DNA of 64,000 bases, from positions 15,218,020 to 15,282,019 of the forward strand of contig NC_051138.1 of NCBI RefSeq assembly GCF_014839805.1. The letters are read 5' to 3'. This DNA is from Manduca sexta. Taxonomy: Eukaryota > Arthropoda > Insecta > Lepidoptera > Sphingidae. The notes under the pieces are model-generated. The model had not been told where the DNA came from. It saw only the letters and a list, made by a program, of their open reading frames with translations, and did not search any database. Every line of letters begins with the position of its first letter. Within the stretch, counting starts at the first letter, position 1. Shown here piece by piece: positions 42,795 to 55,073 of the stretch. Both the position numbers and the translations under genes were made by a program.

Positions 42795-42945
42795 AGAATC
42801 AATCTGGAATTGAAAATTTGTGCCCGACATGGCGATAGGCTCGCACCCTATCATATGATGGGACGAAACACATGACGAAAAGTGGGTGCCCTGGTGGCGC
42901 TCCTGCATACCCTTCGGGGATAAATGCGTGATGTGTTTAAATCTT
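42795..42945 (+). mobile_element. SINE-B body, head missing
   Basis: It runs from TCTGGAATTGAAAATTTGTG through ATGGCGATAGGCTCGCACCC to the CATACCCTTCGGGGATAAAT end. Confidence 0.65.
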
Positions 42946-43404
42946 CCAAAACTGTTAAAATACATCCATGTGCGTCGGATAATTAACTACCAACGTCTTA
43001 ATTTTACCCACCTACACTCCTAAACATAAAATACGAAACAAATTATAAATTCGACCCAAATACCGTTTCGCTGCCCGCCCTCGCAAATTATTTAATATTA
43101 AGCGAATACGTTTTATGGCACCGTAAATCGATCATTGTATAATTTTATAGATATACTATAAAACGGGCTGTAAATATTCAACATAATCCTTTTACGAGGT
43201 GCTTTTAGCTTGGAGACCTCTACTTTGTACGGACTAAATTATATCAGGCTTGGATTATTGAAAGGGTGGGCAGGGATTTCTCCACGTAACTTGGATATTA
43301 AAACCTTTGAAGCCTTTTTCTTGGGTTCAGGCATATTTCGGATGTTAATCGTTTTTTTTTTTAGTAATGCAATTTTTCTTTCGGGCGACCTACACCTCAC
43401 AGCT
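42946..43404. other. Intergenic, no gene seen
   Basis: Open frames on both strands at 43210-43449 lack recognisable domains and run into repeat family H. Confidence 0.4.
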
Positions 43405-43490
43405 GTGATCTTGAAGGCTGCAGTCAACGAAACGTCAGGAGAAAATTAAAATAAAAAAAACTGCAGTAAAATCCGATAACTATTTTTATT
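43405..43490 (+). repeat. Repeat family H fragment
   Basis: It has GAAGGCTGCAGTCAACGAAA, then CGTCAGGAGAAAA and GTAAAATCCGATAACTATTT; compare 18225-18372. Confidence 0.5.
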
Positions 43491-43914
43491 TCGTCTCTCC
43501 AGATCTGAATGTAGTACTAGTATAAATAAAGTGTTTAATCTACCTTGTTCCTTTAGACTCTAATTTCCTCATTTCATTTCGAAGCGAAATGAGCAAAAGC
43601 ATAATAAAATGAAGTCTAAGAGCACTAAGTTCTAAAATAGGCTCAATATTTTACTAACCAGTACAAATAAAATAAACTTACTACAATAAGAAAGAGAATA
43701 CAAAATTGCTTGATTACATAGATGAAACCCTTCCTACTAATATTCTTATACATTCCCTACCTTATATTACCAATAACTAACTTCTAAATATTCAATAATG
43801 CTAAATAACTGACGGTGAATTTAATAACGCGTTCGCTGTTCTCTACCATATTAGCATTACAATGAGATTGCATGCAGAGTAAAATCATCAGATTAGAATT
43901 GAGAGGGCTTTTTT

Positions 43915-44235
43915 ATTGCTTTAAATGACGAGAAGAACTTACCGTTCGCGTGATGGTAAGCGACACGACCACTTAAATAGTAGAAACACCATCCAACACT
44001 CTGAACTACAAAGTAATGTTTGGCATTCCACTGCGCTCGCCATCCTGAGACATGAGATGTTACGTCTTATTATGTCCAGTAGTTACAGTAGTCACAATGT
44101 TTTTCTTACCGGAACACAACAGTAACACACTGCTGCTTGGCAATATAAATAGACATTGCGATGGTACCTAGGCGGACTCTCACATATGAGCGACCTACCA
44201 CCGGTGGACGACCTCCGTCTGAAAAGCACTGCCTA
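43915..44235 (+). repeat. Interspersed repeat family D
   Basis: Same order as 24676-24975 (AAATGACGAGAAGA, GTGATGGTAAGCGACACGAC, CCATCCAACACTCTGAA, AGACATTGCGATGGTACC). The 66-codon frame inside is a by-product. Confidence 0.7.
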
Positions 44236-44622
44236 ACTAATTCGTACCCAGCATCCAATTTTCCTTCACACACACACACACGGATTTTGAACCATTGTAG
44301 TCTACATGGCGTTGAATTGCGCTCTTCTTAATGTTGTCTCAATGAAAACTAATCTCATACATAAATTGAAAATGAATTTATAATGAATCTTTATGAATAA
44401 ATCAATTATCCAAGCAAGCGGCGTCATTAGTATATAATTAATTGCACGAATAGGCGATATTTCTCGGATTCTTGTAGTCGTATGTGCGCAAAAAAGAGCT
44501 CGACCGAACTATTTAAAAGTTTGATCATAAATTATTTCTAAAACTGTAGAGAAGTTCATTTATCAATCAAATAAGTGTAATGGGATTTATCTGACTATTT
44601 TGCCCAAGTTATTCCGTTTTAA

Positions 44623-44902
44623 GCAGTATGGCCAGATGTCGGCTTTGTGATACTCCCAAAATTATTTAAAATACCTCCAAAATATAGGATTTTTGAGCAT
44701 ACATCTTCCTAATATAAAAAATAATAAAGGGAGCGACCAACAGTCTCCAGTTTTCCATCTAAAATTTGTATTTTACTAAAGTCATGTAATAAATTTCCAA
44801 TTTGAATCGGTGAGTTACTTACCCTAAAGTCCCCCGAATTTCTTCCTATGACGTTAAAATCCCCCCAAATTTGGTGAAAAATCACCCTACCTGGCAACAG
44901 TG
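44623..44902. mobile_element. Possible MITE
   Basis: CAGTATGGCCAGATGTCGGC at the left and CTACCTGGCAACAGTG at the right form weak inverted ends about 280 bp apart. The interior is AT-rich with short C-rich runs. Confidence 0.35.
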
Positions 44903-46344
44903 GTTTTGCGGTTCCCTAATACTTTTCACCCATAGTAATCTGTGCCATAATTAACGCGTGGGCGCTGCTGCCTACAATTTAGTCTCAATTCCACATCCCA
45001 CCCACACCTCCAATAAGTTTAATAATATTTTATTTCTTTTTAAAGTACAAGTACTTTAGGTAACATGATTTACAGTTAGCCACAAATATGAGCAAATTCA
45101 AAACTTTCAATTTGATTAAAAAATGTGAAAGTTATTTTTTTGTGAAGCGAAAAGAATCGGTAAAAAAAGTGTTTAGGCAATTTTAAGTATTAAATTTGTG
45201 TAGCTGCTTATGTCACTGACTGTACACAGATGTTTAGGTAAAAAGCCGCTTCTGAATACATTGCGAAGAATATAAACTTTTATAAGAATGTACCTAAGCC
45301 TACTCAAGCAGATGTACCAAATGCGAAATCAGCCGTAAATATTGCTTCGGCAACGTTACATCTATCGCATGATGTAAAATCTTCGTAAAATCACGAGGGC
45401 TTTCATTGAACCAACTCACACAAATGCTCACTTAAGTACATTACATTTAGAATATTATAATCAAAATACTTGCAAACGAAATAAATCCTAACTCGTCCGA
45501 TTTAAAAGTTAATTTACTTAGTCGACAAGCAAAAACATCTTTAAAAGTCAGTCAAAAACATTTTCAATATATATATTCTTATTAAAGGTTCAACACACGC
45601 CATTTGCCTCAAAACCCTTGAATATACAACGACAATTTCATTACACGCATTTTATTTTATTCCCAATCCACCCTTTGAAATTTGGGTGAAAAGTATTGTT
45701 TCCACAGCTTTGTTCATCATCCTAAGAAAACTTGGGACCTCATCCCCTCATAATCGAGTTCTTGTATCTTAAAATATCTTTAGTATCGAAGTAAAGGATA
45801 AAAAATATTGTACATAAAAATGTTTCACATATTCCGGAGGGTTGTATCGTATCAAATCTGTTTTGTAGTCACTTTGATATCGTACAGAGTGATGTCAAAG
45901 AAACTACGTTCATATAAGTCGTACTGTGTAGACCTCTCGGGGTCCGTTTAGGTTTTATCTTTGTTTTCTACCATGAAGCAATGGTGGTTTATGTTCCCAT
46001 CATTCGACAGTGCAATTAACACTACGCTAACTTGAAAATGTTGACAGGAGAGAAGTGTAAAGTGAAAAATAAGATTAATTTTATAGTACTAGAGCTTTTT
46101 TAATGAACGTTTTCTGTAATTCAATAACTCTTATTTTTATAGCAAAAAAAAAATGATTTTGTAAGCTTATAAAAGATAAAGTAATCATAAATATCCATTA
46201 TAACGGTAATTAGACAAAAGTCGACTTAGCGTAGTGTTAATTGCAGCTGTCGAATTTTGGTGTGAACGTGGTCCTTTCGCCTCTTTGTAGAATATCAGAA
46301 AACCCCAATTATTACTTAGTGCAATAATTATGCCTACTATACCT
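44903..46344. other. Intergenic, no gene seen
   Basis: AT-rich; no recognisable gene, SINE or MITE. Confidence 0.4.
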
Positions 46345-46585
46345 AGGTGGCGCAGCTGTATTACGTTACAACTACAGTGCTTTCGTCTGGTTCGATCACC
46401 GGGTCGGGCAATGATATTGGGTTTTTCTATTCAGTATCAGCCTTAAGTCTGGAATTTGTACTCGATATGGCGATAGACTCGACCCCTGTTTTCATAGAAC
46501 GGACTATACACGGTGGAAGGTGGGTGCACCAATACGCCTTTAAGTACTCCTTCGAAGATAAAAGCAGTAAGTGTGTGTGTACAAT
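46345..46585 (+). mobile_element. SINE-B copy, nearly full length
   Basis: The head GGTGGCGCAGCTGTATTACG is A-box-like, followed by a B-box-like GGTTCGATCACC. The body contains TCAGTATCAGCCTTAAGTCT and the tail TACTCCTTCGAAGATAAAAG. The 85-codon open frame is a SINE by-product. Confidence 0.75.
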
Positions 46586-48599
46586 AATTATGATGAATCT
46601 CTAATTGCAACTTCGCGTTTGGTTGTGAATAAAACTTTCTCCACACACAACATGTAAAGCATGGTCAATGATTATATACACAAACTCGAGTGGGATCGTG
46701 TCATACAAAATTTTCGTTTTTTTTTTTCTGACAGTACACGGTTGTATTCGCTTAACTCTATGTGCGGTGACACTTTAAACCCATTCAAAAACGGTTGCAA
46801 AATATGCAGGATGTTTTGCTATCTCTCCTTTTGACACACGTCACAACATGACATAATTTTGCATCACTTCAAATAACTTATGAATATTTTTGATAAAATC
46901 CCCACAGCAATATGGCTTTATGGTAATTTCGAGCACTCCCCGTGTGAAAATTACATAGGGAAATGACAGGGAGGGATTCTTGGGAGGGCCACCACTCCTG
47001 ATGTACGTCAAATTGGATTTTCTCACGTTAATGTGAAAACACACGTTATTTTGAAGTGGAATGAATTTGTAAAGTGCTTCGTTGGAAATCAGTGTAAAGG
47101 GAGGGTGCAGATTGGTGAACGGGTTTAGGACTCGTGGTATTATAGCCTGACCAGGAAAGTAAAAGACCTCGCTATGTTGTGGTGGATATGGATCTAATTT
47201 CTTGTAATGATAATGTTGTCTTTAAAACGCGAAACCGGGTGACGCCCTCAAAACAGGTTTTTATACACTCATGCCTTATTCCAAAGGAGTAGGCAGACTA
47301 GCGCCAGATTCGTCACCTCTTTCACCGCTCCAACATTCATAGTTATCTGCGTTTGGTTTTCATATAAATATACAGCTGACGGTAACTTTAAATAAGTGCT
47401 AATAAAATAATAAAGATTTTTTTTCATATATATTCTGTTACGTGGCAATCTGTGTATTAGTCATAATGGGCCATTCGGTTGTGTTTCTTTTGGCTTTGTA
47501 TTCGCGTAAGGAAAACGCTTGTATTCCTAACTTACGCTGTCGAACCTCGTGGCTTGGGTTGGTACTATGTCGTTTTAGTCGGAAATATGTGACACTTCCT
47601 GTGCCTTAGAGTTTTGGAACGAGTTCATTGATGTGTGTAGATATTCTCGACAGGTAGTTTTTGCTATATCTAGCAATTTCCTGCTTGACTATATTGATGT
47701 TTAAGTCCTGAAGTAAATATTTATTGCTCACGTAGAATGGAATGTCAAGCATGGCTCTCAGGGTTAATAATAAAGATGAATTATTTATTTTTAATATAAG
47801 TAGCAATAAAAATAGCAAATATTACCTATACCTTGATGAATATTACCCCACGAAACATTACTGAAGAAACGAAAACTGCGTTCGTGTGTAACCTGAACCT
47901 TACCAACGAAAGAAGGGCATTTCGGAATCATTAACGTTTCAATTAAAGGCGCAACAGCATGACGAGAACCGATGGAGCTTTAAAATATTTATTCAGGTTT
48001 GTGGCTGAGTTGCACGCAAATTGGACGAAGACGGCCACAGAATAATAAGTAACCTTTATTATAGCGAACGATTTTAGAATCGTTCTAGACTACAAATTCA
48101 GTCTAGACCGCTTTAGATTATTTGCAAATTGTCAACCGACATAAAATATGAAAATATATATTCAAATACGAGCAATTTTACCTTTCAGCAATAATAGCCT
48201 TATGATTTATGAATAAGCATTTTTATACGAAGAATTATCTGAATTGTGTCTTCATAAAATTTTCCCATTGAGTCGCTTATCGCTTTGTTTATTTCGGGAT
48301 TCAAGTATTACTATTATTGGCTGGAAAACTGTTTCTTTATATTAATTTTTTTTTTTAGTTACAATAATTACTCTAAAAATAATATTTTTATGTCGATCTA
48401 TAAGTTTATGTAAGCTGTAGATAGCTTCAAAAAGTAATCATACGCTTTTATACTGAATACCTTTGTATTAAAAAATGTACTGTATGTATTAACTAATGGT
48501 AACTCCAACAAAAAAAAATAAAATATATATATTTATGTATTTATGCAATAATTGTATTTATTTATATGTATATTTTTTTTGTTCTTTAAATTATTAATT
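46586..48599. other. Intergenic, no gene seen
   Basis: Apart from a reversed SINE-B tail fragment (about 47263-47330), no repeat or gene was recognised. Short frames at 46841-47044 and 47606-47818 have no domain or splice support. Confidence 0.4.
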
Positions 48600-48780
48600 A
48601 TATTCTTCGTACAGCTTATTCTGTTTCTTTTTATTCCGTTTTCTCTTATATCCATCCCATGGTTGTCTGTAAGAGATTGCCTTGTGCGATAAGACCGCCA
48701 TTTGTACTTTTTTATTTTTTCTTGTACTATAATTTTTGTCTCGGGTATACAATAAAGTATAATAAATCAATAAATAAAAC
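48600..48780 (+). mobile_element. LINE 3' UTR tail
   Basis: It has GGTTGTCTGTAAGAGATTGC, GCGATAAGACCGCCATTTGT and TATACAATAAAGTATAATAA, a layout I recognise as the 3' end of a non-LTR retrotransposon common in insects; the clade is uncertain. It includes its own AATAAA. Confidence 0.55.
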
Positions 48781-49905
48781 TTCCAAATGGACGTCATAAC
48801 GTGGGAAAGGACACACACACGCCAGAGCTCTCAAAATCTTAGGAAAATCTAAACAAGCATTACTTTACCTACGAAAAGAGTTTGTGTCAGGATTTTTTCT
48901 CAAGTAAAGTTGGCGGCACGTCGTGCCTTATAATAACATGTTACGGGACACGTATGGAATACTAACGCAGTTCCCGCGGGACATCCGGGACGCGGGACTG
49001 GCGGGAAATAATTTATTTATCGAAATGTAAGTTGACGGCTGGCGGAATTCAATTCACCTGGATTATACGATGTCTTTTTATGTTTGGCCGCTGGAAATGA
49101 TGCATTGGACTTGTTTCATCTTACATACGCACTCACGCCTTTATTCTATAGCGTTCTGGTTCTTTCACCTCTTTTACGGTCGTGATTCTCCTCATACATT
49201 TTCATCAGTAAAACTACTCCTGAAATCCTTCTTTTCGCGGGGAAAAATACTTTGTCGCTACCACTGGGGGTGAGTGGAACGGTTATATTGATTCCACCGG
49301 TCTTAGGGCCCAATATCGACACTCGAGAACATAACATCATCAGATCAAGCGTAGACTCCTAAAGTTCGGACTTGTACTTTTCGGAGTGGGTTTCTTTGAT
49401 CAATAAACGTTTTCCAGGCACGTTCTTCCTGATTTACCATCCACATTCGCTCTATAAATATGATCTAATATTATACTATACTTCATATTAAATGCAAATT
49501 TTGTAAAGATGGCATGTGTTAAAATCGTTAGAAGTAAATGCCGTAACTGCCAGGTTTGACAAATTTAGTACAGAAGTTGACCAGGTCCTTGATTAATGTA
49601 AAGGCTACTTCTAATACTAAAAGAATACGTGGGCCCAGCCTCAAGCAATAGGTAAATAAAATAAAGCTTACTTTTACATTGTATATCATAAATTCATTAA
49701 CGTAGTGGAAGGGAGGAGGGGGATTTGGGGTTGGGGCGACAAAATGTATAAAATAATAAAATATTTCTGTTTATTTTTGTTGTGAAATAAAATTATCCTT
49801 TTTTTTGCTCTCGCCTGGTACCTTGCGGCGGCAAATTTTAGATCTGCCCTTGACAGCAACAATCCACTCTACTACGTATATCCACATCATCCTGAACCTT
49901 ACCTT
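48781..49905. other. Intergenic, no gene seen
   Basis: The 67- and 64-codon frames around 49070-49340 are on opposite strands and show no domains. Confidence 0.4.
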
Positions 49906-50180
49906 GCACGGGCCTCCTCTACTACTGAGAGGAATTAGGCCTTAGTCAACCACGCTGGCCTAGTCCGGATAGACTTCACACACCTTCGAAATTCCTATAT
50001 GGAGACCTGCTCAGATCTGCAGGTTTGCTCACGATGTTTTCCTTCACCGTTCAACCAAGAGATAATTCACAAAGAATACACCAATAATTCAGAAAAGTCA
50101 GAGGTGTGTGCCCTTGGTTTTTGAACCTGCGGACATTGGTCTCGGCAGTCCGTTCCACAACCAACTAGGCTATCGCCGCC
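49906..50180 (-). mobile_element. SINE-A copy, tail end truncated
   Basis: It is reversed, from GCACGGGCCTCCTCTACTAC to the tRNA-like head GGCGGCGATAGCCTAGTTGG. The (ATT)n tail is missing. Confidence 0.8.
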
Positions 50181-51399
50181 TGCCTTAATGGCAGTTGCTC
50201 TCCAATAACTAAGGTATAGTTTAGCTTAGCTCGCATAACTGAAAATAATACATATTGTACAGATTGGTTTATATAGTTTGCTCTGCACAAGAGTATGAAA
50301 AAAATTGTAGTGTGTACTTAGTATATAAGGCATGTAACGTATTGTAGTAATTAGTATTATGTAGACAGTCTAACAAAGAGCCTAATACCATCAACACTCA
50401 ACATATATCCATCCTCCAGTACAAAATATCTATATGAGCAAAGTTTTTCTTGTACTGCAATCGTTTTAAGCAGGATAAATGTAGTTTGACCTTTATACTG
50501 GGAAGCGATATACATATACACGCAGATATGCTGCGGCCAAAGCTTGAAGCAACATCTAGTAACAACACAGGAGGGTTACGACCATACTCTGTTCTGATTC
50601 GTCAATTCGGTCTGTCAATGGCTTACTATTAAACATCAAAAGACAATTTTTTCAAACACCTGAAATGTTTTGAACGACACGACGGCAAAAAGCAAACACA
50701 TTCCTTTGCTTTTTACAATAAAAACATCGAATAAAGAAAATAATAAGGATAGACTTTTTTACACTATTCGTAAATATGACAAAGGAAAAATCACTTAAAG
50801 TGTCAAGACAGCCGACAATAGATCGGGCGATGTTACAATTGCTCCTTCGAGCCGGATTCAGTAGCCTCTCATTAATCTAATCTCGCCTTTGTGTGTTGCA
50901 CAATAGGTCCAAAATGGAATGGCAACAATGCTCTTTTGAGAGGAAATCAGTACTTAGGATGTGACTTTTGTAAGCGAATCTGAATGAAACTTGGTTAATT
51001 GGAACTTGATAATGAACCGAAGTTTGATAAGCGGCCTGTTTGGTTGAGCGATTAAATATATCCAACTGACTCTATCCAAACCAACATTAAAATCAAGATT
51101 AACCTTATTTAAATTGTCTAAATTATCTTTCTATTAATCTAAAGTACAAAGTAGGATAGTTGCAATATTTTTTTTCTCGAATGGCGCTTTTGTTCTGATC
51201 CATTAACAAGTTCAAGTAAAACTTTTATCACGATATCTACTCTAAGAGTTATGGAACTGCTAACAAGTTATACAAACTATGAAAAAAACTATACTATTTC
51301 AAATTGTCACAAAAAACACAATTTAACTTTACCATAAAATTCATATTGAATAATATTCGAAGATGTTTTTTCCACGCAATCTGTTTTGACCAGGTGACC
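50181..51399. other. Intergenic, no gene seen
   Basis: Nothing supported. Short frames at 50450-50632 and 50877-51065 lack domains. Confidence 0.4.
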
Positions 51400-51690
51400 T
51401 ACTTCCTTTGCCGGCTTTCGCTGTAAAAGGCGGTTTGTTAAGCCGTCAGGGCATAAGCCCTACGGCGCAAAGTTCTTCTCAAACTGAATGGCGAAATTCG
51501 CAAGTCGTATGGCTGGTGGTCATCGCTATCATATGCCATACACAAATTTATCATCTAAAGTATGATGTCTGGACATCGCTTTTGAGCGACAAGAACGCCT
51601 ATCGGTGCACTTTTTTATATGATATAATAATTGTATTCATTTTTCTGTATTTGGTGTATACAATAAAGTGTTTCATTCATTCATTCATGT
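51400..51690 (+). mobile_element. LINE 3' end fragment
   Basis: A less AT-rich part is followed by GGTGTATACAATAAAGTGTT and an (ATTC)n simple-repeat tail at 51673-51687, the layout of a non-LTR retrotransposon end. The 96-codon open frame across it is not a gene. Confidence 0.5.
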
Positions 51691-52565
51691 TAATATAGTA
51701 ATAGCCTCACACCGCAACAGCATACGGATACTTTATGTAACAATTTTCAAACAGCCCAGCATAAATATGTCGACTGGCAAGATAATATGGTCAGTATTGA
51801 CTGACGAGAAATAATTATAATCTGTAGCTCACTCCGTTTACCATCAAGTGTAATAGGCTCACTAGGCATTGTGCATTTAAAACCGTCTTAAAACCTAATA
51901 AGATCCTTCGTCTTCCTAATAAACTAGAACAATCATTGTATACGTGACGTAGGTTGTTACGTAAACAATGTCCTTTTATTGCTTTCTCTAACTTCAAATA
52001 TTAATTAACAAGTGTCAGAATTAAATTATCGACAATACAGAATAAAGTAAAAATGTCCCATGAATGAAAATAGCGAAAATAGCAAAATTCTTACCAGATA
52101 GATAAACGAGAAGATATCTTCAGTGCACTAATAGCTAAAGTCTGACATTCAAACGAAATAGACGAAGCTTCTTCAACTATACATGTTTTTTCATCCTATC
52201 CGTTAAATATGTAGGGACATTAGTCGAAAAACGAAGGTGTTCGTCACCCGACTGGCTTCAAGCCAACTTCAACTTAAAACATAATGGAGTTCTCTTCGAG
52301 AGTGATCTGCTTAAAAATAGTTTTGTTAGGAGTAGCTTGTTTTTTTAATCTCGCACAGCATTGTAAATTCTGGTGGTATTTTAAATGCAGTTAAAATAAC
52401 GTCATGCACCAAAGCGACTGTTCCCGCCTTTAGTCTAACTGTAATATTTGGATTATCTATGTTCTGTAATCTAGGCATGGCTGTAATGGACATAAAAGGT
52501 TTGTGCTTTTCGATTGAAATATAAAAGCGCCTGATTTGTTTATTATTGGAATTTGTATTCAATAA
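51691..52565. other. Intergenic, no gene seen
   Basis: Nothing supported. The minus-strand frame at 52326-52571 (81 codons) has no recognised domain. Confidence 0.4.
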
Positions 52566-52682
52566 GAGCATTTAAGGTCCAGCAGACCGCTGGATGCGAA
52601 CCGCTTTCAATAGATCGATCTGGAAATGTTTGGGGGACGCCCATGTTCAGCAGTGGACATCCCACGGCTGATGATGATGACA
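52566..52682 (+). mobile_element. RTE-type LINE 3' fragment
   Basis: It translates to RWMRTAFNRSIWKCLGDAHV then QQWTSHG and a stop, followed by a TGATGATGATGA tail, as in other RTE copies here but from a more distant subfamily. Confidence 0.8.
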
Positions 52683-53313
52683 AAGAGCATTTCTTGGTTC
52701 TCTACTACATTATAAGACGATTATTGAATCGGGAAAATATGGAAGCATTCAATTCCACCTGAATAAATTCGAAAATAATGGCGTGACTTTATTACATACA
52801 TTCTGTAAGGCGACTAGTCATAGCTAAGGCGGATATTATCATGCACGATAATAACTACTCCATCCAAAAAATACAAGCAAATATTTTCTATCAAACTAAA
52901 CTCAACATTTTTGCAATTTCCATCTACATTTGAAGCAGCCAGCTGTTGCGTGGAGCACCATTAATTTCCGCAATGCACGCTCTCATACGTAGCATCCGGT
53001 ATTTGCTTCAGTGAGAGCACGTACTATCGAGCCTGTAATGAATTTTAGTTCAAACACCTTGACATGCCTTCATTGGCATCAATGTGTGTGGCATATCTTC
53101 GTAGTAGCTCCTCGAAATAATTTTCCTAGCAAATTAGCTTCTGGAAATTATATGATAGTTTCTGAAGCGTAGTGAGCTTAATATTGTAACAGGCAATAAT
53201 CCGAGGTGTCTTATAATTTCTTATGCAAACGATTTGCATGTTATGTAAGCTCATAACTGTGTGTAGTGTTGAAAATGTACAGTATTCATTAATAAAATGT
53301 TTCTTCGTTACAG
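52683..53313. other. Intergenic or intron, no gene seen
   Basis: It precedes a convincing splice acceptor, so at least its right part is probably intron. No exon was recognised in it. Confidence 0.4.
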
Positions 53314-53340
53314 GGTAGTCGGCGCTGAAGCCGGCCTGGC

Positions 53341-53974
53341 ATGACGCACCCACCACGCCCCATTCCACCCCTATACCTCTACTCATCCTTCTACGAGAAA
53401 CTAACGCTCGCCTTGAAGATTATCTTGATCCTCACCTTTATCCTTAATTTACTACCCTTCACCAACCCACAAATGCAAAACCTAAGCAGAAGTAGACCCG
53501 ATCAGATCAATTCAAATGACATTTACTTTCTCGAAACATCAAGTAATACAATCGAGGAACTAATTGCAACGACTGTAAGTTCTAGAGAATATCAGAAACT
53601 TCTAGATACATTCAAAAGAAAAATTGAAGCGACTCCACATCTGTCGTCTGAAAACATAACAGATTACTATAACTTAGAAGTGTACGAAGAAAACACTGGC
53701 ACTCAAAACAGTTCGAAAGAAAAGCTTAGAGTTGATGACGCGATACGTTTTAAATTGTTCCACGATTTCTCAACAACGGTTAATAAGAACATAGCTAGAA
53801 GTAAGAACGAGAGCGCAGATATAGATGAAATTGGGTCAATGGATAACATGACAGACGAGCAAGACAGAACAGGTGCTAGGCACACATCTAGTGAAATATC
53901 AGACCCTGTTATTGTTCCTCCTCGGGTCCCTAAGATAACTAATTTCCAAACGGCACGGCCCAAGTTTATGGACG
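53341..53974 (+). CDS. First coding exon of an unrecognised membrane-anchored or secreted glycoprotein
   Basis: The exon begins after a pyrimidine-rich acceptor TTCTTCGTTACAG (ends 53313), has an in-frame TGA at 53326, then ATG at 53341, so 53314-53340 is 5' UTR. It stays open for 211 codons to a strong donor G|GTAAGT at 53974/53975 (phase 1); reading through gives only 16 more codons. Residues 21-40 (LTLALKIILILTFILNLLPF) form one hydrophobic segment after a short proline-rich, basic N-terminus, consistent with a signal anchor or uncleaved signal. The remainder is polar and acidic, has no cysteine, and carries five N-glycosylation sequons (N47, N105, N123, N156, N169), so it is probably luminal or extracellular. 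I do not recognise the family. Downstream exons were not found in the next 10 kb. Confidence 0.7.
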
Positions 53975-54784
53975 GTAAGTTGATTTCATTTAATATTTAC
54001 CCTTGCGTAATATCCTTTATGTAAATTATATTCATACCTTTGTTTTAATTGAAGGACGATATTTTATGTTCAAAAGATATGTTTCAACGTATCAGTGCGA
54101 ATGGTGAAATTTTCTGAAACTGGACACAACACATAGGTACTAATATACATACGCAGTCTGCAAGCGGGCTATAATCGGTCACACTACCTTACGTATCCTT
54201 CCTTCCTTATCCTCATATTGATGTTTATAGACCTACCAATAACTCATCAGATCCCATTGCCGTACTTACCAAACGTATGATTCATTAAAACGAATAAATA
54301 CTTTTTCATTAAATAGTTTTTGCTAGTAATGAAAACTGTTTCCCGCGAGCAACTCATATCCAATACAACTTGGATAGAATTGAACTTACATATTCATTGG
54401 ATACTTTGCTTCGAACGTATTCTAAAGTTATGAATGCAATATGGATAAACATACAAGACAAACTATACCAAATACTTACAATATTATTGCTACAAGCTTG
54501 CCTATCATATCATGGGATGGAAAACGGAATGAAAAGTTGGGGAAATTGTTGCGCCTCTGCCCACCCTTTTGGGGATTTAAGTGTGTTATAAAAAAATAGA
54601 ATACTCGCAAATTATTGGAATGCAACGTGTTAAAAGTAGTGGAATGATTTAATTGGAGCGCTGTGTTTATTAAAATCAAACAAAGCCCTCTGTGAATAAA
54701 TATAAAATTCGAACGTTCGCTTTTCCATTTTTAAATATTAAACCTAGGATTTCCGCGTTTGTAAAAATCTTATTTATTGTTAAA
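53975..54784. other. Probable intron
   Basis: It starts with GTAAGT. It holds a SINE-B tail fragment near 54480-54595. No acceptor and exon continuing the phase-1 reading frame could be supported. Confidence 0.45.
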
Positions 54785-55073
54785 CTAGCTGACCCGACAG
54801 ACGTTGTCCTGTCTTAACTATGGTATGAACGCGCGCATTCTGTCGATCGCTGACAGTTATCTATTTCAAACCACTGATAATTATGTAAAATTAATATTGT
54901 TGTTAAGTTTTCTTAAAATTTCTAATTTTCCGCGCAATTTTTGTTTTTTTTTTCTTCATAAGATCCTTCTCCTGGCAATAACAAACACAAAAAAAAATTA
55001 GTGATTTCGGTCCAGCCGTTCACGCCTGATGGCGTGACCGAGAGAAATAGGGATTCATTTTTATATATATAGA
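54785..55073 (-). mobile_element. Helitron-like short element
   Basis: Read on the minus strand it starts TCTATATATATAAAAATGAA at 55073 and ends in CTAG at 54785. It contains GGCGTGACCGAGAGAAATAG on the plus strand. 289 bp, with an A before and a T after the element on the plus strand. Confidence 0.5.

Noticed and set aside
46347..46604. 85-codon open frame
   Set aside because: It is the body of a SINE-B copy.
51408..51698. 96-codon open frame
   Set aside because: It runs through a LINE-type 3' end into an ATTC simple-repeat tail and shows no domain.
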